Origin: Hydractinia symbiolongicarpus
Lineage: Eukaryota > Cnidaria > Hydrozoa > Anthoathecata > Hydractiniidae
Direction of reading: 5' to 3'
NCBI RefSeq assembly: GCF_029227915.1
Contig: NC_079880.1
Span: forward strand, 24,056,501 to 24,120,500
DNA: 64,000 nucleotides
The notes beneath the pieces are model-generated. The model saw nothing but the letters and a program-made list of their open reading frames with translations. It was not told where the DNA came from and made no database searches. Both the position numbers and the translations under genes were made by a program. Below are positions 55,100 through 64,000 of this stretch, piece by piece; position 1 is the stretch's first letter, and each line of letters starts with the position of its first letter.

Positions 55100-56075
55100 C
55101 AGTAAAATGAAATAAAATAAATTTATTATATACCTTTTTACAATCAAAGTTTTACTTTACTACTTCCAACCAGTTTGCAACCAGTACTGCGCGGCATCGT
55201 GGTACAGCATTTGAGGATTGAGGAGGAGTATTCGAGCACATGGACGCTGATTGGCCGGTATTATGGCAAAATCATTTGATTGGGGAAAAGTAGCAGGTAC
55301 CATGTGAGTTTTCGCGTGATTATGCAGTTTTTACCCGAAGATAACGTGATATTTCACGTGATTTTTTTAACTTTACTAACCGCCTCGGAGACACGCGTAA
55401 CTTCACTTAAATCCCAGAAGATCAAGATTTTGTTCGAGCTTTCAGCCGAAACTAGAAGCTGTGTGTTCCACAGCTAATTATACATATACAAGTTAATTTA
55501 ACCTCAAGCTTTAGGGAAGAAGCATCATGCCAGATAACATATAGAATTACAAAAAAAATATCCTTGAGTTTTTTACACATCTTTGGTTTTACCTTTGGTT
55601 TTAGTTCTAGCTAGCTAGAGTTAGAAAGACAGGAAGGCAGCTTCTTGTCACTCCAGAAGATACATTTGAAGTTAACAAAAATGATTACAGACTCGCTACT
55701 TACATATCCAGAACTGGTCTTCTGTGAACTGGTCTTTCACATATATAAACTTGGCTAGCATCAATTCTCTTATTTAACAGGTCATCAACAAAAAGATCTT
55801 TCGTAATTATGTTCAAACGTTCACTTCTTCATTTCTTAAAATCATTGTTAGTGGAATCTTGAATATACTAAACTCTTTTTTTCTTCGACAAACAGAACAA
55901 CCATAGATTCAGCAATTTGCGACAGTTATGTTGTAAATATACTCAAAATATTATACAAGAACTTCAACAGATGGGAGTAGCCCGCTAATAATTAGCCATT
56001 TTGAAGTTCTTGTGTACTTTCGGAGATCTGGGCGCCAGCTTAATAATTAGCTAAACGCTAAACAATGGGCCATCG
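55100..56075. other. Non-coding spacer
   Basis: No supported gene. Likely 5' flank of Helentron-B and unrelated sequence. Confidence 0.35.
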
Positions 56076-56397
56076 CCGGCCTCCTCCATCTTTTTTTCTT
56101 ATGACTATGGTGGCTATGATGGATTCCTCGACGTCTAGTTTCGCTGAAACTAATGCAATGATTAGTGGAGGCGGAATCCTGGACAAGGTGTATGCTCCGC
56201 GATTGTCGCTACCGGGAATAGATTTATACGAAATTTGAATGCCAGCATCTTTCCGTGATTTTCAGAAGGCAGTGGTTCGTAATGTCGCTTACGTCACGAA
56301 ATTGTTGAATATTCGTACCAGTAGTTTATGGTCTACTGCAAGTTCTGGCAGCCAACGACAAACGACGTCCTACGACTGTTCAGTCCGAATAATAATG

Positions 56398-57758
56398 TCA
56401 GGGCTTTTCCTTCAAATTGGGGGTATGGATTTTCTGCAACTGTTGTGAAGTAGTAATGCATGTTTGTCGAACGACTTGGAATGTTTTCACGCCATCACGG
56501 ATCTGTTGAATGACCTCCTGTTGTGTCTCTTTGAATAGGTGGTCGAGGGTGTCTTCCCAGTAGAACAAGGATTTGTGTTTTAATAGTTCGCAGAACGGGT
56601 CCATGATAGGGCCTGAGAAAATGCATATGCTGTTTGGTTGACGAGGCCAAACCATGATCTGATCACAGTTAAATTGGTCGGGGTGAAAAACTCCTTGATA
56701 GCCTTCAGTAGTTTGGCTTTTATCTATTAGTTGCAACTCTACATTATCTTCAGCAAACACAAATTTTTGAGGACTGAAGACCACGCCTTTATCACCACAT
56801 AGCTTCATATATCGCATGGAATGCCAAAAATACGGCGCAATATCATCATCCCACAGCAGAAAATGGTCAACATAGCGTGAAGTATGTCCTGGGTGATTTC
56901 ATTAAATCGTTTGGTATATCCGTCGTTTGACGCATGAAAACCTTGTTAAGAGCTGAGGTATTTGTACCGCCACCACTTAGTGATGAATGTGGTTGCGTCC
57001 TTAGCATCTGCGGATAATGACGCGCTGTGATAACCGTTTCATGCGTCAATAATTGTCTTTCTTGCCAGGGGGAATAACACTGAAGACGTTAACTGGTGAG
57101 GGTGTGTGGTGAGTTCCGCGTATGGTGGCTGCATTGAGGTTTTGGATATCAACTGTCCTCCTTGGGGATCCGTCCTTCTTGGCGACAGTTACCATACTGA
57201 AACACCATGTTGTTGGTTTACCTGTCGGACCAGGCTCGATTATGACTAGCGCTACATCTTCGTCAAGTTGGCTTTTGACTGCATATTTCCAATGGTGCGG
57301 CACCGGTATCGGTTTATGTATAGCAACTGGATTGATATTTGGTAGCAATGTCACCTTTAGAGGTTCACCGGACTTTGTTTGCAGGGGTTGGTGTTCACAG
57401 ATGTTGAATGCTTTGATTAATTCTTCTAGATCGGCTCTATGGTTGGTGGTGACAGGATATGGCATGGTAAGTGGAATCTTGGGGCATGTGGTTCGCAATG
57501 GGCAACCGCAGGGGGGGGCTGTTGGGCACGAAAATGATGACAAATCCAAGATTTGAGAATGTTAAAGTTTTTTATGTCAGTTTGTGACAAATAAACGCCC
57601 TTAACATGTTCGCAGATGTATACAATTTCCGTTGATTTGCAGGTGTATAATATGCCAACGATTGTAGCCCCATGTACAGAAAGGTTGTCGTTTTTGACTG
57701 CTCGAAGACGATGTCTGGTTTTCAAAAGTTTGCTCCTGGGTATGATAAGTGTTGTCAA
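56398..57758 (-). pseudogene. gypsy-2 pol remnant (protease/RT)
   Basis: RT fragments: VTLLPNINPVAIHKPIPVPH, SMVTVAKKDGSPRRTVDIQN, LNAATIRGTHHTPSPVN, then CGDKGVVFSPQKFVFAEDNV and PFCELLKHKSLFYWEDTLDH. The catalytic YxDD block and much of the palm are missing or unreadable near 56850-57040. At 57780-57825 an AGCAGTATTGGTGAC unit is duplicated in tandem. Confidence 0.75.
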
Positions 57759-58237
57759 CAGCTTCTTGCCAGCGGTGCATGTTTAAGCAGCAGTATTGGT
57801 GACAGCAGCAGTATTGGTGACAGCATGTTGTTGGGTTTGTTTCCACGTAAAATCATCAACACGGTAGAAAAGTTTTTTATAAGCAGTTCTGCCCAGAGTT
57901 ACTGTGATGTCCGCAACTGGCTGTTGTTCGTGAATTGGTCGTTATTCCAGCGTTTGTGTGGAAGGCCATTGTCTAGTCATAATGACGGGGTCGTGATGCT
58001 TGAGAGAAAGGATACCTCTTCTTGGCAGTCTTTTGCATTTGTCGATGAGCTGTTGCAGACGTCTGCGAAGTGGTTTAGCCTACCACACTTGTTGCATTTT
58101 TTGCCTTGGGCTGGGCACTGCCTACGTCCTTTCTGGTGACAATTCGAATATCCGGTTTCCTCTTACGTTGTTCCTGTCTGCTGGTGAATTTGCACCTATA
58201 GTAGTCCGATTTGATGGGCGCGATATCATCAGGTAGG

Positions 58238-58893
58238 TCAGAAGTAGGATGCGGCTTGAACAGTTGATTCTAGGGTTAAGATACGTTCTACTAATTGGGA
58301 CAGTGTCTTCAGGGTCGGTACTTCACTGAGAACGTTTGTCTGATGTGATTGGTTGTATAAGCCGGCTGTAAGTTGTGATGTTATCGTATTTTCACTATAG
58401 GAGGTCTGGCAATGGCCTCCATCACAGTTTTGGACAAAAGAACATAACATCGCTTGAGACTTCAGACGTGATACGAAATAGATAATAGTCTCACCATAAC
58501 TCTGTTTAAGACGAAAGAATTGTTGGCGATGTACCTCGGGGTTGACAGTTTTGACTGCTACTGAGCGTATGTGAGTAGGGAGTTCCTCTTCAGTGGCTGT
58601 GTTCAACAGGTCTGAGCCAATAAAATTAAAGAGGAGTTCGTTGACGGCACCACCAGTTCATGCAGATCGCGGTTCATTTCGACTTTAGGCAGGGTCGATC
58701 AATTTCACCATTTGCTTATATTTTTGCCAAGCGCTTTAAAGATGACCCACTTGTTATCTGTGCAGTCAGTTTCGATCGTGGGGCGGCTGGGTTTGCTCCT
58801 ATGGGTGGGCTGGTGTAGTTGTTGAGTCTCAGGTAGACGTGCAGCAGGTGTGAGTTGGGTGAACAATTGAGTGATCTGTTGCTGCATGGTGAT
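58238..58893 (-). pseudogene. gypsy-2 gag remnant
   Basis: Starts MQQQITQLFTQLTPAARLPE at 58893; after a frame change the capsid-like part reads EELPTHIRSVAVKTVNPEVH, QQFFRLKQSYGETIIYFVSR, SQAMLCSF and ERILTLESTVQAASYF. Downstream (58200-58010) Cys/His spacing fits one CCHC knuckle, in shifting frames. No intact gag. Confidence 0.7.
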
Positions 58894-59179
58894 TGTCCTG
58901 TTGTGCTGAGTGTCTCTGAGTGTCTGTCATGTGGACTCTCAAGATAGTTTGACTTCGAGATAACAAACTGGCTGTAACTGTACGACGGTACCTATATCTA
59001 ACAAGCATCTGTAAATATAGCGGTAAACCTTGGTGCGGAAATGTTCGTAGGAGTGTTTAGTATCCTATTCGCAGCGCCATGTAAAGTATAAACACAAACA
59101 TGTCTTTGATCAACATCAACTATATTCTCTGTCTAGATCATAGACGTATCGCAAAACAAATATGGTATATCCTACATTT

Positions 59180-60172
59180 TTAGTGTTTTGCTTGATGCTT
59201 ATTAATAAATAGATTCTCAACAGGGCAAAATTTGACTTCAAAATAAGAACTAAATTCAAAATGGCTGTTGTTTATGTTAGGTTTTAAAGGACTTTGCTTC
59301 TCAAACTTTCTTGTTTTCTGCATGCTTCCTATGACTTTTTTAGAAATAGTCATCATGAATAATATAAACACATTTTGCACGCTTTCGGGACATCATTTAT
59401 TTCATATAGTTTGAATTTCAAATGTGTTTAAATTAAACAAACGTTTACTTTGTCACTTATATAATACAAACTTGTGTCAACAAAACGTCACTTCTAAAAA
59501 AGAGAATATAGAAGTAATTTATGTCAAAATAAATACGTGTAAAAACGTCGTAGTACCCAGGAAAAATACTTCCTGAAAAAGTGAGAAACTAATTGAAATA
59601 TTTCCCAATGAATAAATTTCCCCAACTTATGATTTTCCCAATAGCTACTGTCCTCAACTTACGAAAAAAAGAATTAATTAATTTTCAATACGTTTTTTCA
59701 GTTCTTAGAATAAGTAACTCGTTTTTACAACATGTTTAAAGTTTTTACAACATGTTTAAATTCTTGTTAAGATTGAAGAGATTCGTCTAAAATATAATTT
59801 CAACTTACTTTTCGTTTACCATGACTGGCACGTGTCTACCACAACACCTGCACACATACGCCTTATTATCGTCTTAAAATTCCCTGTTTCCTAAATCGCA
59901 TAATTTTCTTAAAAGTCTTCCTTAAAACAGGAATTTCTCAGTGACTTCTTTTGAACATCATAAACCCTAATGTTTATGGTGTTTATAAATAAACCATCAA
60001 TCGATCTTCAGACAGAAAACTAGTAAGGAAACAAGACGAAGAAAGACAAAAGGTGGTTTAAAGTAGTAACATTTTTATTAGCTTCAAACCACTTAAAGAA
60101 AAGTGAAAGTTTGAAAGAAAATAAAACCAGTTAATTCTACAAGCGTTAACCGAAGACTGATAAAGCAACAAT
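59180..60172. promoter_or_regulatory. Non-coding upstream region of the small peptide gene, TATA-like box at about 59983
   Basis: TTTATAAATAAACC at 59981-59994 lies about 180 bp before the ATG at 60173 and could place a transcription start near 60015. A 20-bp exact tandem repeat (GTTTTTACAACATGTTTAAA) sits at 59723-59761. Confidence 0.35.
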
Positions 60173-60349
60173 ATGGAAAGAATATCAACTGTCTTCATTT
60201 ATCTTCTATTACTTGTGGTTTCGATCGATGTTCAAGAGATTAACTGCGCAGCTTTGAAGAAAGCGAATGTAAAAGCAGTTCCAACGCAGACTTGTACGTA
60301 TCAATTACGTCATAAATGTGGGAAGCGTTGTCGTTGGTGGAGATGTCAG
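60173..60349 (+). CDS. Putative secreted Cys-rich peptide, first exon
   Basis: ATG at 60173 opens a clear signal peptide (hydrophobic VFIYLLLLVVSI, cleavage likely after the NCA region, residue 25-27), then a short basic mature part with TCTYQLRHKCGKRCRWWRC. A GT donor follows CQ at 60350 in phase 0; without splicing the frame would run to 60406. Candidate second-exon sequence with more Cys codons lies at 60430-60500 but I could not fix its acceptor. I do not recognise the family. One of the few non-transposon gene candidates in the window. Confidence 0.5.
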
Positions 60350-60499
60350 GTAAAAGCAACAACGATACGATTTGCAGCTTCTGACTTTTCTTTTTCCAAC
60401 GTTTAACAAAAGTTATTACTTTTGGCGGACGGTGTCAATGAATGCGGCTGGTGTCTTGCAGGAGGCAGGGGATGCTTACTCAAGCGACTGCACCGGATC

Positions 60500-61480
60500 C
60501 CAAGCATAAGTGAATTTCACCAATCCTCGTGTTTCCACATTCATAGGTTTTTGTTTCAGTACAGTCGAAATCTGTTAGCTTTCCGTCTATCCCTGTAAAG
60601 GCGAGAATGGAGAAGCTCTCTAGCGGCTTCTTATTCTTTGGAGTGAAACCTCCTTTTTTTCATTAAACTTTCCGTCTTAAAAGACTAGTTTTATCTGTAT
60701 TTCGATGTAGTTGCTCCTATTCTCATGTTTGCAAGTATTTCAAGAAACAAATCTGCAATGGTTAAGAACATATTAGAAGTGCAAACGGTGATAGTTATGT
60801 ACAAAAAAGAAGGATTATATATATGAAAGATGTGTATAACTTTATCAATTTTGAATCATATGTCCACTTGTACACATTTTTTCACAAACGACTTAACTTC
60901 AGTTTACTTTCCAGCCTCATATGTTCTAATTTATGTTCTTCGGAAAAAATAAATTCACTTTCCTGCAACCACGGCTCAAACAAAAAGGACGAATACAGGT
61001 TATCGCAGCCCTGTTAAATGTACAACCAGGCACCCTCTTGTTATTTCGCAGAATAATTCTCTTAAAAGTTCCAAAATTAATGGTTTAAATAGATACATAG
61101 ATTTGTCTTAATTTAAATAGCTTTGACAAATTGGTCTTTGCCCATCATAGCAAAAACAGCCACCAAGCTTCCTCTAATTTACATATTAAAGTGCCAATAA
61201 CAGTAAAAAAATAAAACAAGAGCGAAAGCGTAAGCCCTTAAGTATGGTAGCCATTTTAGAGAAGCCAGTGTTGCCCTCTTTTTGGCGTAATGTCTTCAAA
61301 AAAATAGCTAATTGAAGTTAGTTTAAAGTTTTTACCTAACCAGGCTTAAACATTGAACAGGCTATCGAGACTGTTGCCGCATTGACACAACTAACTTAGC
61401 TACATTTTTGACAAAAACAACATCAGGACATTTTGTTGCAGATTTTTCACTAGCTACTAGGTCAAGATTGAATAAAAGAC
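60500..61480. other. Non-coding spacer
   Basis: No supported gene; possible 3' exon or UTR of the peptide gene at its start. Confidence 0.3.
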
Positions 61481-61483
61481 AGT

Positions 61484-61613
61484 AAATTTGACTAGGATAA
61501 AACGCATTTATGCCATATTAAGTAAAAAATGCAGACATTAGCAATTTACTAGTAAATTTGGCTAGGATAAAGCGCATTTATGCCATATTAAGTAAAAAAA
61601 TGCAGACATTAGA
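61484..61613. repeat. Tandem duplication, about 65-bp unit
   Basis: AGTAAATTTGACTAGGATAA...GCAGACATTAG is repeated at once with four or five differences (61484-61546 and 61550-61613). Confidence 0.9.
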
Positions 61614-61992
61614 CAATTGATTAACGAGTTTAGCTTAAGCCATTTTTTAAAGTGTTAATGTACGGCTCCAAAAAAATTTTCGTTCCATTTTCGATATTTG
61701 AATCTAAAAATATACAACAATGACAACCACGTTGTATTGGTTGCAGAAATTATGCCGCGAATATTTTTCCCGAGATTGAAAGTGGAATTAAGATTCTGAA
61801 TATGTTAAAATGTGTCCCATAGTTTTTAAAAAATGAGAGTTACCATTCGTTGCTGTAAACCTATACGCTCACACAAGAATTCATCTTTAAGCATAAATAT
61901 GCAAGCATCAAGTCCTCAAAATATACTTACATCCATTGACTAGTTTGAAGTTTTTCCACCTGATTTGTAAAGGTCTGTTGTAATGGCTTATA

Positions 61993-62117
61993 AACCGTTT
62001 AGCCGGGCGCTACGGGAAAATAGCGACGGAGGTTGTGACGTCATGGACCGAATGCAGTAAGGTCAATACAAACAACCGAGGTTGCTGTTTTCTCACGTAG
62101 CGCCTGGGTAAACGGTT
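61993..62117. mobile_element. Small MITE-like inverted-repeat element
   Basis: AACCGTTTAGCCGGGCGCTA at the left and its near-complement TAGCGCCTGGGTAAACGGTT at the right, about 125 bp in all. Target duplication unclear. Confidence 0.65.
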
Positions 62118-62469
62118 CACAATCCATTTAGTACCTAGTGGCCCAGAAAATATAGGAATTAAAGTGATCTTTAGCCAAAGTAGATTTAAGTCACAAAAAC
62201 ATTGACATTCGTATGAAAAATATAATACAATATGTTTATATACATTTAGAAACCATGTTTTCTGAAAATATAAACGTTCGTTCAACCGAAGTAGGAAGTT
62301 CTTTTCGAACCCAATAAAAACATTCTTATAGTTTTATTCTGAAAGTTCTGAAATTAGCGGTTGGTGGAGTGGTTGTGTTTGTTTTAAAGCTGAACGAGCA
62401 ATTGTTGAAATTAACCAGAATTAAACGAAAAAATGTAGACACATCACATTAAACGTTTTTTTTGAAGAG

Positions 62470-62512
62470 ATATTTAAGTGGATTTTTCCACGGGTATTAT
62501 CGACTTTGCTAA
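62470..62512 (-). mobile_element. Helentron-type 5' terminal hairpin
   Basis: Minus strand AAAGTCGATAATACCCGTGG then AAAAATCCACTTA, the same hairpin class as 40647 and 50594. No matching 3' end found leftwards, so only a terminus is supported. Confidence 0.5.
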
Positions 62513-62554
62513 ATCTTCTTGCTAACCAATAAAGGTTAATTTTCTTTTTTAACA

Positions 62555-64000
62555 ACATGTGAAAAATGATTTATCTTGGAGAACAATTCTTTCACTGCCA
62601 CGATGTCTAACTTCCTTTTGTATAGGCGCAACCTACGACACCCTTCCCTCTCCAACCAATCTTGTGAGGTGGGGAATTGAGAAAGACAAAAGTTGCATTC
62701 TGTGCAAGAAACCATCCTCAAATGTCTCTCACATATTGGGTGCCTGTAGGACCTCCGGCCGGTCATCCACCATCTAAGAAGAGGCATACAAAGTGTCCAG
62801 GCCATCTTCACCTTGCTTCCGATTGGAAAATACTGTCAGATTTAGATTCCGTATTAGTTGTTCCACCATACATTGCAATAACACAACTACGCCCAGACGT
62901 GTTAATAATATCCAGTTCTTCCAAAACTGTAATTATGTTAGAACTGACTTGTCCATGTGAAGAGAACGCGGAATATTGGCACAAACGAAAGCTTAACAAA
63001 TATTCTTCACTTTGTTATGCTATGAAAAACAATGGATGGATCGTGCATTTCTTTGCCATTGAGGTGGGTGCAAGGGGTTTCTGTTCAGAATCAGTAGGGA
63101 CCTGTTTTCGTCGCCTTGGTTTCCCTAACAAGCCTTTACGTTCCCTATTAAAATCCCTAACTTTTTCCTCCATGAGTGCTTCTTTTTACATCTGGATGTC
63201 TCGAAATTCTACCACTTGGGTTGAGCCTGGAAAGGACCCAATCATTCCTGAAATTTCTTCTGTTACAAATATGGAATGTAAGAAATCAAAACCCCCTGAG
63301 AAATCTTCCGCAAGTCACACAAAATCTTGTAAAATCAAAAAACCCGAAAAACTTGCTACAAGGTCTTCCAAAACAACAGTCGCACTGCCATCTAACCTTG
63401 ATTTTAGGAATAGCGGTCTAAAAAACTTGGGAAACACATGTTATGCAAACATTACAATGTTTTTATAACCTCCAAAAGTTAAAGAAGTCATTTCTGTCAG
63501 CAAAACAACCTCAAAGTTAGGCGAAGCATTTGTAGGTGTTCTTCAAAGTTTGGCTGTTTCTAGAAGTCCAGTTGATCCCTCCCATTTTTTGCGTGCTATG
63601 AAACATCATATCTCACCTGCGAAAGGAAGTGCATTTAATATCTTTGCTCAGCACGACGTCCCCGAGGTTCTTGAATATCTCCTACCTGTTCTGTCATTAA
63701 ACTTTCCATTTCTTGGAAGTCTTTTTAGTATTGGCATCAAGACATCAACCACTTGCAATTCATGTCATATTACCAGCTCCTCAGAAGTTATAGCACCATG
63801 CATCCAACTCTCTCTGCACCCTACGTTACAATCTTCCTTAGATAATTTCTTTGAAAGCGAGGAGTTGTCAGACACCAATGCCTTCTGCCATGTTTGCAAC
63901 ACTCATCAAACTGCTCTAGTTGAAAAAGAGGTAGTGTCATGCGGTTCCCATCTCATTTTACAGCTAAAACGTTTTGCCAATGCCAACGGCCTTGTGTTAA
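62555..64000 (+). pseudogene. Retroelement 3' end: CCHC + RLE + USP (copy 3, runs off the window)
   Basis: Starts VKNDLSWRTILSLPRCLTSF and reads intact through the CCHC finger (CILCKKPSSNVSHILGAC). A deletion of about 130 bp relative to copy 1 at 62755 removes the finger-to-nuclease linker. The nuclease is intact (RPD, 14 residues, ELTCPCEEN). The USP Cys box is damaged by a 5-base loss right after GNTCYAN (63450), but further on the frame is better than in copy 1: LGEAFVGVLQSLAVS, HDVPEVLEYLLP, a zinc ribbon (CNSCHI ... CHVCNTH) and HLILQLKRF (63950-63980), the LKRF box of USPs. Only a few percent different from copy 1 by eye. Confidence 0.82.

Larger units (their letters stand above)
56080..59176 (-). 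mobile_element. Decayed Ty3/gypsy element (gypsy-2), 5' LTR to RNase H
   Basis: Minus strand: a short LTR (59176-59080) starts TGTAGGATATACC and ends TTTACA, followed directly by a primer-binding site TGGCGCTGCGAATAGG (59079 down). Gag follows (58893-58238), then a zinc knuckle and protease region, RT (57549-56400) and RNase H traces (LLFGLNSRRTSFVAGC, near 56370-56250). No 3' LTR was found. Frameshifts and stops are frequent. Confidence 0.75.

Noticed and set aside
57122-58236. Plus-strand frames of 144-155 codons
   Set aside because: Antisense to the gypsy-2 gag-pol relic; residues do not form any known domain.
60820-61020. 64-codon plus-strand frame
   Set aside because: No domain, no signal peptide, no splice support; chance length in AT-rich sequence.
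62010-62285. Minus-strand 91-codon frame
   Set aside because: It mostly spans the MITE-like inverted repeat and flanks; no domain.

Overview
This window looks like repeat-dominated nuclear DNA of an animal, most likely a cnidarian. The evidence is AT-rich sequence with GT-AG introns, and the set of mobile families present: KDZ, PIF/Harbinger, ISL2EU-like, Ty3/gypsy, Helentron with RPA partner, P-element/THAP9-like, an R2-like retroelement tail with an ELTCPCEEN nuclease motif, and DUF6589. I recognise no conserved housekeeping gene. The taxon is inferred from family composition only. There is no rRNA, CRISPR or bacterial-style operon. Most coding stretches are relics carrying frameshifts or stops.

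Layout. 198-5019 (-): a multi-exon KDZ/CxC-type transposon gene with a long (TA)n tract in an intron and a permuted tRNA-like sequence. 5889-15839: a PIF/Harbinger element (TTA target duplication) split by an ISL2EU-like element at 6638-14121 (TA duplication), itself split by a young Ty3/gypsy deletion derivative at 7518-9751 (GTTAT duplication, LTRs 159/160 identical). 16899-19075 (-): a 5'-truncated LINE. 19246-21060: 3' end of an RLE-type retroelement fused to a ubiquitin-specific protease domain. 21294-27152: a DUF6589 gene (+) convergent with a RecQ-like helicase gene (-). 28180-30561 (-): a KRBA2/GIN-like integrase gene. 32784-34520 (+): N-terminal half of a Helentron ORF starting with a 2A-like peptide and a papain-like protease domain. 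35632-36991 (-): an intact two-exon RPA-like gene.

39905-45940: a second RLE-USP copy, split by a second Harbinger element at 40291-45261 (TAA duplication), which is itself split by a non-autonomous Helentron at 40647-43100. Then follow a LINE 3' end, a TE-like C-terminal gene fragment, tRNA-like fragments, a P-element/THAP9-like relic (48321-50110), two head-to-tail mini-Helentrons (50594-50829), an RPA pseudogene and the C-terminal half of a Helentron (51421-55044, -), a decayed Ty3/gypsy element (56080-59176, -), a putative secreted Cys-rich peptide exon (60173-60349) and a third RLE-USP copy running off the end (62555-64000).

The two points I consider most novel are: (1) a retroelement family that carries a C19 ubiquitin-specific protease directly downstream of its restriction-like endonuclease, seen in three copies that together show the Cys, QQD, zinc-ribbon, LKRF and GHYTT boxes; and (2) a dispersed repeat of about 120-170 bp, at least five copies, whose 3' hairpin shows compensatory base changes, implying selection on an RNA or DNA fold.
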